NCBI RefSeq assembly: GCF_963678635.1
Contig: NC_087064.1
Coordinates: forward strand, 28,996,189 to 29,060,188
Reading direction: 5' to 3'
DNA from: Symsagittifera roscoffensis
Taxonomy: Eukaryota > Xenacoelomorpha > Acoela > Convolutidae
DNA length: 64,000 nucleotides
In this document: positions 11,701-23,900 of the stretch, in pieces
How the letters are laid out: the number at the start of each line of letters is the position of its first letter
Position numbering within the stretch: the first letter of the stretch is position 1
Made by a program: the position numbers and the translations under genes
Notes under the pieces: model-generated
Told to the model about the DNA's origin: nothing
Databases searched by the model: none
What the model saw: only the letters and a program-made list of their open reading frames with translations

Positions 11701-14700
11701 GTCATATCTCGAAAAGTACAAGGATTTGAGTAGTCATATTTGGAGGCAAGATTCGCATTCCTTGATAGTACTCTGACAGTATCCAACTACAGGTTTGGGA
11801 ACTTCAAGTTTTGTAAAAAAAAATTAATTCAAGTTTTCTGAAACTTTTGAAAAAAAAAATCACGAAAATCATCACATCTCGAAAACTACAACAATTTGAG
11901 CAGTCATATTTGGAGGCAAGATTTGCAGTCCTTGAGAGTACTCTGACAGGACCCAACTAGAGGGTTGGGAATTTCAGATTTTGAAGAAAAAAATTAATTT
12001 AAGTTTTCTGAAATTTTTTTGGAAAAAATCACCAAAATTGTCTTATCTCGTTAACTAAAAGGATTTGGGCAGTCATATTTGGAGGCAATATTCGTAATCC
12101 ATGATAGTACTCTGACAGGACCTTACTTCAGGGTTGGGAATTTCAGATTTTGAAGAAAAAAAATTATTTTAAGTTTTCTGAAAACTTTTGGAAAAATCGT
12201 CATATCTCGAAAACTACAAGGATTTGAGCAGTCATATTTGGAGGCAAGATTCGCAATCCTTGACTACTCTGACAGTACCCAACTAAAGGGTTGGGAACTT
12301 CAAGTTTTGTAAAAAAAAATTTAATTCAAGTTTTCTGAAACTTTTGAAAAAAAAATCACGAAAATCATCACATCTCGAAAACTACAAGGATTTGAGCAGT
12401 CATATTTGGAGGCAAGATTTGCAGTTCTTGAGAGTACTCTGACAGGACCCAACTACAGGGTTGGGAATTTCAGATTTTGAAGAAAAAAATTAATTTAAGT
12501 TTTCTGAAATCTTTTTTTTTGAAAAAATCACAAAAATCGTCTTATCTCGTTAACTAAAAGGATTTGGGCATCCAAAATTGGAGGCCAAATTCGCAACCAT
12601 TGGGGAATCCAAGCAGCATCCCATTTTTTGGCTGCATATTTTAAACTCGGTGAAATAACAACTAAAATCAAACTGGAAAAACGAAAAAAAATTCTTAACC
12701 ATTGCAATATACGATATATCCTAAACATGCAAAAATAATACGTTGAAAAAGCTTAAACATGGCAAGATAGTGAAGCCCGCATTTAAATATATAATAGATT
12801 GAGTCAAGGCTGTTTCAGTTTGTAATGTATTTTTCAAAAAATCTTAATTTCAGGTTCGTGTTTTTCGTCCTAGTTTCTGTCGTTTCCTTTTTTCAAATGC
12901 ACACTTTTTTTATCTGGTAGGGTTTTTTTTCGCTTACTTTTTATAGCATCGGTTTTGTTCCAATTTAAGCCGTTTTGTACCATAATTGAAAGTTATGTAG
13001 TTACTACGTCTGAATTTGCGTAATTTTTTTCATGGTTTTTCTTAAAATTATTAAAACAGTTCATTATTTCGATTTAAGCAACTTATGCGTATCTTGCGTA
13101 ATTTTGAGCGCAAAGTATATTCGTATATGATTACGTGCTTCAGTATGGGTGGATCGTAAAGTTTTCAAACACTTCATGAAATTTTTGACAACAGTTTTGT
13201 TTTCGACTCAACAGAATTCGACCCAAAAGTTGTTGCCTTTGTTGCGGCCAGGTGAAGTTTTTGTAGCTGTAGCTTTTCAAAGTTATATTTCAAAGTAACT
13301 TTTTCGACTTAGTTTTTCAGATTTTTTTTTGACTTCGTATCTTTTTACACTGTCTAAATTGTAGCGAAATGCTTATTTTACAAGCCAGTTCAATGCTGGT
13401 TGTTGTGCTCTTGTGCTCTGCCACAGGTGTTCATCAAAATGAGTTTCAGTTTGAGTGTGAAAATTACGAGTCGATGGCTTTGTGTATTGCAAGTGGTTCG
13501 AAGCACAGCTTCGCCTCTGGTTACATATTTTGGCTTTCTTCTTACTAATTTTTTACATCCAAAATTAGTGTGGATTTATTTTTTGTTACATTCCAAATTT
13601 TTACATGCAATGATGTGTCTGTTTGTGATTGGTGACTTTTTCGCTGCATGGCGTTGGCAATTTATTAACAATTTTGGCTTCTTTATTTGTAGCTAGTGTT
13701 TGTAATTTGTTGAGGGCCTGTGGAACAGATGCGAGGACAGGGGACTTTAATTGTCCTGGTCGTAGGATCGAATCCTCCTCTGCAAAAGTTTTACATTTCA
13801 AAGCTTATTTTTATATTTTTTCTTAATTCACTTTTTAGTAGTTTTCGCGCTATTGTTTTCAAAATTTTTTATGCTTGCGACGCTACTTGTATAGCTATCG
13901 TGGATCCTTTTTGGGCGTTAAATGAAATTATCCCTGGCAGAAATTTTTGGCTGAGTCTCAGCTGATTGGATGTCGGCTTCAATTCTGTTTGCTTATGCTT
14001 ATTCACTGATTTTTTTTCCTTGAAACATCCGGTAGTTCTTTTGAGATCGATAGGACTCTTGATTGCACACTTTTTGAATGCCAAATTTTAACCCCGCTAG
14101 GACCTTCTTGGAGAAACTTAACTTTTTTCAAACATAAAAGTTGCTTTTTAAGAGTAAAGAACGTAGTGAAAACTCTTATATAGGTCTTAAAGGAAAATAG
14201 TATTAAAATTTGTTCGCGTCTAATTTCGATTTTTCGAGGTTTGACTTTCGATTTCCTTTCAAGTTCAGTGCATTTCCCTTGTCAAAAGGAAGCAAACTCC
14301 ACTATCGAACAGCAAAAGTGTAAAGGTCACGAAAAACGTGATCGACTTCTAGTTTCGAAAGTGGAATTTAATTATCAGATTTCCGAGCTAAATAAAGTCT
14401 TTACGTATTGATCCAGTTTTCTCAAATTGGGTTAGTTTCATGAAAAATTGTCAATTATAAACTTCTAGAAAGAGGTTGAAGGCCATCTTTTTTTCTTTGA
14501 AGTTCGAAGACGGAGATTTTTTCAAAAAACAATTTTTTTCTGTTTCTTTGCGTTGTTAACTCTTTTCCAACTTTCAGTTGGCTTTGTTTTTGTTTTAAGT
14601 TTTTTTTTCGCGTTTTTTACTTCTTCTTTCAATTGTAACATCTTTTGAAGTTATTTTTGCTAATTTTTTACCATCACTGTGCACTCATCCTATAAATATT

Positions 14701-14838
14701 GCTTAGCAAGTGGTGCGAAGCTCAGCTTCGCCACTCTGTTTTGACTCAGTTCTTTTCTTTTTCTCGTCTGTGCGTGTGTGTATGTGTATATATGTGTGTG
14801 TGTGTGTGTGTGAGTGTGTGTGTGTTGTGTTGTGTTGT

Positions 14839-14894
<56 letters not shown>

Positions 14895-14920
14895 TAGAGA
14901 GAGAGAGAAAGATAGAAAGA

Positions 14921-14959
<39 letters not shown>

Positions 14960-17900
14960 GTTCACTAAGTAACTACTACGTATATCATATATGTTCTATT
15001 TTTAGCAGAGGCTTTGCAGTGCATCGACACCAGTTTGGAAGAAAAGGCATTGATGATCGGATCGCTGGAGCGTCGAATACAACTTGCAGATAAATTGGAT
15101 GGTCGTTGTGAAAAGTAAGAAAATCATTCAAATTTTGTTATGCCCTTTCAACAACTTCATCTCATTTTTTTAGTCCCTTCAGTTTTTATCGTACTTTTGC
15201 CTTATAAAAGCAGTTATTCTGTCGAGGCGTTATCAGCTGCATTTTAAAGACCAAGGATTTCTTCAACGTCGTATAAATGTTCAGACCATTTGAAAAATGT
15301 GGAGGAACTTTGTATTCGGGTGTGTTTCATTTTTCTTATTATTTTTTGATTTTCCACGTAAAATCAAGTAAATCAATAATAATCGGAATGGATCGATTGA
15401 TATATCATATTAAAGCCCTTCAGTCGTGATTTGAACGACATTGAAAAATTTTGAAAAGATTTCGCAGTGTCGAGAAAAACCAGTTTGAAATTTTTATTTA
15501 TGGTCTAATTTCAAGCTAATTTGTTGAGCGTGCAGGCTTACAATAGCCTATTATTGCTTAATTTTAGCCATAAAAACTTAATTTTACTTGAGTAAAGTTA
15601 TTTTTGGAGTTTTAGCGCCAATTTTTGCTTCAAAAATTTCTGCAAATTTGAATTTTTTTAACGATTTTTTTCCCGTTTTCCAAGTCGTTTTTCTACAAAA
15701 ATTATTTTCCAATTGGCTTACATTGCTATGATTGTGGAATATGCTTCAGTTCTGCTTTTTTGTTCAGATCTTATTATCACACCGCACAGAAAAAACGACG
15801 CTAATTTAAAAAAAATGGTATTGCTTGCACAGTAACCGGTTATCCTTGTTTCAAATTAGAATCTATTGAAATAGTATCTCATATATTTGCTTAATTAATG
15901 CGAGTTCAATACTGCCTGGCTCCTATCAGTAAAGTGTGTGCCTATGCATCAAATAATAAGTTACACTGGTAAGATTATAGAATCTAAATTTGTCCAGAAT
16001 TAAATTATCTAAATATTAAAAAAAAAATTTACGAATATTCTTTAAATTCTAATGCAATATTGTATCAAAAATGATTTTCAAAGATTTTAAATTGCGTATT
16101 TGTTTAAAATGCATATGCAACATATTATTGATTTTCAAAAATTGCATGCTCAGAGTGAGATTCACAGGTAACTTTGGAGAGAGGGTGGCTATAATATGCG
16201 GATGAACCTATAACTAAGAGCTCATAACAGTCAGAATAATATGCTTCGTGATCAATTACCATCGTTGTGTTTTAGTGTGAGAATTTATAGACAGTCTCTA
16301 ACGGATGCGTTGAGCAAGAGCTATACTGACAAAATTAAGATGCTGAAAACAAGAGGCAACCTTCAAACAAGTCTGGGAGAATTCGACGAAATGCTACGTC
16401 TAGATTTCTCGAAAAGGATAACTGTTCGCAACCTGCTGAAACTCATGGAGTCCAAACCAGAAAACTATCAGCATATATGGAACGCCGTAATGGCCGAATT
16501 ATTGCGTAAGTAAAAACTTATGATTTGAAAATTACCGAAGTAGGTAAGAGTTAACGTATAATTTATTGTCGAACTTTTTATGTATGCGTGTTTTTATTTT
16601 CTTGGCAAATGTTGTTACCCCAAGAAACTAAGAGAAAACTTGTCCAAAAGGCTGGTTTGTAAGTGTAAAAGAACGAAGTAGTTGTAACTTATAGAGGTCG
16701 TGATGATTTTTTCCATGCTCATGCTTGGTTTTGTGTGGTTTGGTTTTTGATTTCTTTTCAAGTTGTGTTCATTTTCTTTGTTAAAAGGAAGGCAAACTCC
16801 CCTATCGAACAGCAAAAAGAGCTAAAGGTTACAAAAATTGTGAATAACTTTTAGCTTCAAAAATTGTTACAGTTTTCTCTAAATAGGATAAGCTTCAACA
16901 AAAGTGTCCTTTTAAATATTTTCAAAAATTTTTGATCCGTTTTTTTTTCTGTTTTGTTCTTCTACACGTTTTCAGTCATCTGTTGTCTATGTTTCTTTCA
17001 AGTGGAACCAAAGCATTGACTCTTTCAGTACTAGCAAATTTTCTCATTTTATATGTCAATGAACGTATTAAGACAATTACCTAGGTCTTATCTAGGTGTT
17101 GATTTGAACTTGCGGTTTGGCGTTTAATTTTTTTAAATTCAATTGAAATTCATTCGGCGTTTAATTTTGGCGTTTAATTTTTGGCGTTTAATTTTTCTAG
17201 CTCAATTGAAATTCATTCTAAAAAAATTGAGATCTTAAGTTGTGAAAGCGAAAGTGGCTCAAAAACGCGAACGATTTGTAGTTTCGAAAATGAAATTTTA
17301 TTTTCACACTTGCGAAAGCAAGTATCTTGTAATCGGGAACTAGACTTTTTTCCCGTAAACAACTTTTCTAGCAAACTTTCAACTTGCTTTATTATTACAC
17401 AAGCATAGCTTGTGTTATAGTATGAATTCTCTTTTTATCCAACCTAAGTCGCAAATATTGTTGCGACAAAATGTGTTCATTTTGAAAGAGTTCAATTTGA
17501 TCCAGCTATTAAGTACAGCCAATGCTAAGGATATTAACACAGACTATATAGTAGAAACAGCTCTTTAGCTTCAAGGTATCATGGATCTGTAGCGTAGAGG
17601 CAGGGAAGGAGACCAGCAAGAAAATAAGGGGGTTCGAACCTGGGCAGGGTCCGATGTTTTTTAAATGGACTTTTTCGTATATTGTTAAAATGCGTCCGCT
17701 CTTTAAATTGAGGCCTGTTAGTTAGTATTTTTTTTAAATTGACTGGTACTCTTAATGCGTCAAAATTGGCTTGCGTCACTTAGAACTTATGTAGACTCAT
17801 AATTGGCGTGCATCACTTAAGAAAATTTGTAGAATCAAAGTTTTACTCATTCAGCTTTCCCAGTAGCGTTATCGGTCATATTTTTGCTTGTGTATGCGAA

Positions 17901-20900
17901 GTGCAACTTCGCCTGTTTTGAATCTTAGTAACTTTCAGGTTTCTTCGCACTTGCCCAAGAAGTAACACCTTCGCCTTTGTACTCTTAGATTCGGGGTTCG
18001 AATCCGGGTAGCACCTTTTTTTTCAGTATGCATAAATTAAAAAAATTTTTTCTGGTAAAATTGAATTGTCGGACAGTGGTTTGTCTGCTAAAGTTTTTGT
18101 CGGCTTACATGTCACATCCTAATTTTTTGTGATTTAAGCAAGTATCCTGATAGTTGCAAGTGTTGTTTTTTGTAGTTTCATGAGGACTTGAAACTTAAAA
18201 AGTTTTTTTTTTGTAAAATTAATTTTTCTCGGCTCAAATGGTTTCTGATCAAAGATTTTCGACTTTGTTTCTGCTTCGTAAATTTAATTCCATTCCTAAT
18301 TTAAAAATCAATGTTTTGGCTTGGCAGGTTTGCTTAAAATAATTTTTTGATAGAAACAGGTATTATGAAAATATATGGGATTGGGTTTTTATTTCATTTT
18401 TTAGACGTTTTGGAATATTTTGAACTTTTGCAAAACTGCTACCGATATTCCGAAAAAAAGTGTCAATAAAAATAACGCTTGCTTCACTGTGTGTCTGCTT
18501 ACCCCTCTGGTCTTTGTTTTCTTTACCCTCTGTGTACAACCTTCCAGAAAGTCTGTGGAACGAAATTTTGACCCATATTTTTTTCTGGTTTTTCTCAAAA
18601 ACTAGCCTTCCAAATTTGAGATTTTGGGTTTAATGGATGGAACGGTTGTATGAAGCTCCTCCCTAAGCGACTACGCCAAAAATCATTTCCAAAGATGGTT
18701 AAGTCCTTCGGGATATTCAAAGTTTTGAGTTTTCGAAGCTTTTTGATTTTTTTCTGGAAAGTTAAACTCTGAAATCTGAGATTGTGGGCTAAAGGAGATC
18801 ACGGGTTGCTTTAGGCAATCCTCTGCATTAGCGGCCACTCACTATGATGTACAAAAAGTTCTCACCCTCAAAAATGTCAATTTTGATGTTGACTTTTTTA
18901 AAAATAAATTATTGAGTATTCTCAAAAACTACCCTCCCATATCTGGGAATTTAAGTTCAATGCAAGACAAGGTTGTGGGAAGCTTTTCTTTATAAGAGAC
19001 TATGCCCAAATTTTTACACCAAAAACTGTGGCCCTCGGAAAAGTCTCAACTTTGATTTTTTTTTTACTGTTTTTTGAAAAAGATTAATTTTTCTCGAGAA
19101 CAACCATCCCAAATCTGAGTTTTTGGGTTCAATCGAAATTACAGGTCGTAAGAATCTCTTCTGCATAAATGGTGACACAAAAAGCTCCGATTCTCGGAAA
19201 TGTCAAATTTTTGATTGGTTGATCGTTTTTTTTTGGGATTTTCTCGATAACTATCTTGCCAAATCTGATATTATACGTTTAATCGAAATAATAGGTTGTT
19301 GAACGCCTACTTTTGTAATGGGCTAAGTCCAATGTTTGTAAGAAAAAGGTTATTGCCCTTAAAACTTTGACGGTATTTGGAAACTTTTTGACTGAACTGG
19401 AAAGCTACCGTGCCAATTCTCTGGTTAATTCTCTGGTGTTCAATCCAGGAACCCGGTTTCGGGAATCTTGTCGTACTGCAAGTGGTGCGAAGCATTGCTT
19501 CGCCTCTTTTTTAAGAGTCTCCAGCGGAAAAAAAATTCCAGCTATTTAACCGTTTTTCTCAACTTTGGCTAATTTTTTGAAAAAATGTGAAAATTAAAAA
19601 ACAAAGTTATTTTTGAGTTTTCATTTGTCTTTGTTCCAACTGTTTGTTGTCTAAAGAATTTTTAGCTCTGTTTAAAGAATTTTTTTAGCTCTCATGTCAA
19701 TTATGGTCGAGTAGCTTGCCATTTTCTGATTGACGCTAAGCTCAATTTTGCCTCTTATGTGAACGAATACATTTGATTTCTCTGTAGTTGTCATTCTGAT
19801 TATTTGCTAAGTGGAAGGGAAAATACGCTCTATATAAGCAAAAGTGGAATGATCTCTCAAAAAAATGGAGCTTGATTTTTAGCTCCAAAATTGGATTTTG
19901 TTTGTTATATTATTTGCAGTGGATATAAACTGAAATTTAAAAGAAAGCTTCCAGATGATTTTTTTTGTGAAATTCGTTGAAAAAGTCTGCCGTTTTTGGA
20001 TTTCCTCTCGTTGAGTAAAATAATAACCTTTAACTGCCTGTTTGTTATAATTGTTGGTTTTGAGTTTTGCATAATTTTTCAATCTTTTTTAGAAAAATCT
20101 ATGAGAAAACTTTTCAATCCAGTTTTCTCTAGTTGGGTTTATTACCCTTGCGATAAGCAAGTGTATTGCAATCGGGTACTAGATCTTTTTTTCCCGTAAA
20201 GAACTTTCTCCAGAGGACTCATCTAGTTTCGTGGTTTCTTGGTTCATAATCAATTCAGTTTGTTAGTGTATCCTGCAATAGGCTGGAGGTAACGAATACG
20301 CCTGGGATGGAAAATGTCTCGGGTTCGAATCTGTCTAGGACCTGTTTTTTTTTTCAAACGGTAAATGACCCGGTTCAAAAAAAAATTCGGCCTATTATTT
20401 TTCAGCTTATGTTTTATCGGCTCAGTTGCCAGATCTAAGAATGGTTTTTATTCAGCTCTAAACAATTTTCACTGGTCTTGCTTCAAGTATTTTAGCATTT
20501 TAAAAATCCGACCGAATTGAAATTTTTAGTACTGGTTTAATACTAATTTTACCAACTCTATTTGTCAAAATTTCTTTTTTCTTCATTTTTTGTCTTTATC
20601 GGGTTAATGAGTTTGGGCTTAATTTATATCGACCTAGTGGCCTCTTATTGCGTCGTTCGGGGATCGAAAAAGTTTGTGTGCATATGTGTGCTCTGGGGGA
20701 AAAGGGACAAAAAATATATTTTATTAGTTAAGATTTTTATTTTGTTTCGGCATGAAAGGTTTCTGCTCAGGTATTTTCGGCTTTGCTACCGCTGTGTAAT
20801 TATAAAGCTATCCATCGCATCTGGCATAGAGGTATCACAACTGCTTGAGACCGCTTTTTTACTTGATTTTTTTTTCAGGTTTTTCCGTTTGATTTATTAA

Positions 20901-23900
20901 TCAAATTTATATCGCAAGTGGTGCGAAGCTCAGCTTCCCCACTGTGTCAAAAATTGACACACAATAAAAAATTGATATTAAAGAGCTTCCATATGATTTT
21001 TTTTGTAAAGTTTGAAGGAAAATTGTGCCGCTCTGCCGTTTTTGGATTTCATGGTGATAAAAAAGTTTGCTGTACCTTGTACAAAAACATGTAATTGTAT
21101 GTTTATTATAATTGATGATTATGAGTTTTGCATAATTTTTAAACTATTTTTGGAAAAATCAATTAGGAAGCTTGGAAACTGCTCTAATCAATGACAGAAA
21201 CTGCTCTATCAATGACTGGAAAAAAAAATGTTTCAAAAAAGAAGTTTTCTATCAATAGTTAGAGTGAAAAGTTTGTTTTGGAAAGTTTAATAAATTTTAG
21301 AAATTTGTTTCTTAATTTTTTTATTTCTGAAACAATTGTTCGCTGTGTTTACAAGCTTGTCTGAAGTTGCAGCTATCTTCTCTTCCATTATATCGCAGCA
21401 GTTGAGCTTCTGTAATTATACGAGTCTTTTTTCTAACCAAAAACGCACATTTCATTTCACTTTCTCATTGTGAATTTACTCGTTCAGCATCGGAGCCGAT
21501 ATCTGAATCTTCTCTGGATTCAAAAGATTCAACATCTCAATTAAGTTGTGAGCCAATGGAACAGAACACGAGCAGTGATCAAGAAGCACAAAGCGTAGTA
21601 TCAGTCCCAGTGACTTCTGCAGCTGAAAATCGAAATTATGAAATCCTCACTTCCGCTCAGCTCATTTCGGGGCCTTTAAATGTTCCCCAGCCTTCTTCTA
21701 TGGCTCCTGCGGTTTCTATGTTTCCGATGGGATCTTTGCAATCGACCTTTCATCAGCATCTTCTGACACAGGGCGGGCAGTTGTACAGTTCAAATAAAGA
21801 GACATCGGGTAGTGAGGTGTCTGTCTTCGCCCAATCGTCTGAATCCGCAGTTCACAACAATGAAAAAGGCTAGAATTATTGAATTTTCAAAAATTGGTTT
21901 CAGTTAATGAATGTAAACGAAAGTGCAAACCGATTGCAATCTTTCAACTTTTTAGACTTGCAAGACTTTTTTCACCGTAAACAACTTTTCTTACAAAAAA
22001 TTCAACTTGCTTTATTATTGAATCCTAACAAAACAACTTTCAGCTTGGGACTTTCGTACACGTGGATTTTATTAAGAGTATTGAACGTAATGAGTACTCT
22101 TATATAGGTCTTGCTGATTTTTTTTTCAGGAAAAAGTCTTAAAATTTGTTCACGCTCAATTTTGATTTTTCGCTGTTTGACTTCTGATTTTTTTTTTAAT
22201 TCAGTGCATTTCTATTGTTAAAAGGAAGGCAAACTCCACTATCGAACAGCAAAATTGTAAAGGTCGCGAAAAACGTGATCGACTTCTAATTTCGAAAATG
22301 GAAATGAAATGTCAGGTTTCCCAGCAAAATAAAAGTTTTGCCTATTGATCCAGTTTTCTCGAATTGGGTCAATTTTAACAAAAAAAAATGTCCATCATAG
22401 ATTGTTCTAAAAATTCAAAGAGCTTTAAGGCCATCTTTTTTTTTTCTTCGAAATTCAAAAGTTGAATGATCTTGAAAAAAAAACATGTCAGTTTTTTTTC
22501 AGTTTCCCTGCGTTAATTACTCTTCCAAAATAGTTGGCTATGTTTGAATGGGTTTTATTCAGGGGCGGATCTAGGATTTTCGCGGAGGGGGGTTGTCTAG
22601 GTTTTGTCGACCTTTTCGTAAATTTTCGTCAGTTTTGTCGACCTTTTTTCTTTTTTTTCGGTCGACCAAAATGATTTTCCGAGCTCTCCCAAAGCTCTAA
22701 AAAGACCCTGTTTCGGCAAAAAATTCTGCTCCGCAGTCAAAATTTAGAGAAAAGGCCAAAAATAGCGTTTTTACGCAATTTTTGGCAAATGTTTATCAAA
22801 AAATCGCTTTTTTCGGAGCGCGCTAACACCCCCCTACCCCCCCCCCCCCCCTCTCTTAAAATTAGTATATATGGGCGCCCAAGGCGTCTTAAGAAAAATT
22901 CTTGAGTCCGTCAGCCAAAAATGGATATCCCAAAGTAGTGTAGGTTTTATTTTTCAGCATTACCGAATGAAAATAAAAATTTACCTATTGCTCCAGTTGT
23001 GAAAATGAATTACCTATTGCTCCGGAATGAAAAATTTACCTATTGCTCCAGTTAGCTCAAATTAAGTTCATTTTATCAATAAATGGTCAAGCATAAATTG
23101 TTCTAGAAATTCAAAGAGCTTTAAGGCCATCTATTTTTGTCTTTGAAATTCGAAGTTCGGGATTTCAAAAAACAAGTCAGTATTGTTTTCTGTTTCTTCT
23201 CTTTTCCAACTGTTTGTTGGCTCTGTTTACTTCTAGACCTGTTATTTCCTGAATTTTCTATTATCAGGTGATAAGTGTAAGTACGCACCTAGATCATATT
23301 GGGGCTATAACCACGAAATTGTTTTCAAATCTTTCGTCTTATTCTCGTCCTAATTGTTTGAAAAATTTTACCACTGTTTGCAGGTTACGGGCTTCATAAA
23401 TTTAAAATTCGAATTAACAAACTGATTGTTGAGCGACGTATACATAAGTGTTTTCAAAAAATTTTGGTGGCAGGGCAAAGTGTCGCTTATGTTATTCTAT
23501 AAACGCGCATCGTTTAGTCTATCATCCGCAACTATACGCCAATTGCTACTCAAAAGTAGTACTTAATTCGCGCGGGTCAAAATTACCATGTGACTTGAAC
23601 TTTTGATGGACAAAAAGGCCATTTTAATAGAGCCGTGATTTTCTCCGCAACTTCTGATTAAATCTGATGAAAATCATGCGAGAAATTGAGCGAAAATGCT
23701 TGAGGTGAATGGAGGGGGTTTGTAGTGACAATTAATTTGTGCAGAGTAATGTATCCCGTTTCGAGATTTAACATCAAAGATGCAAAAGTTAAATGCAGTC
23801 ATAGAATAGATCCAAGAGGTTCTCAATTTGTTAATTCTGATTGACAATTGGGTTGTACTTTCGAATGAAATAAGAAGTTCAAAAGGATGTTTTTTTCTCA

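Noticed and set aside
9882-12728. 66-codon ORFs [15 protein letters not shown] / [15 protein letters not shown]
   Set aside because: They straddle satellite and flanking sequence and are duplicated with it; not a gene.
14690-15093. ORFs of His-Thr, Leu-Ser or Arg-Glu runs
   Set aside because: Translation of the GT/GA microsatellite.
17960-18020. Possible true tRNA gene
   Set aside because: Good B box but no 7-bp acceptor stem or complete cloverleaf; the same holds for the other tRNA-like segments, which are part of repeats.
20562-20900. 112-codon [22 protein letters not shown] as a membrane protein
   Set aside because: Phe/Leu-rich because the S element is T-rich; other S copies have stops there.
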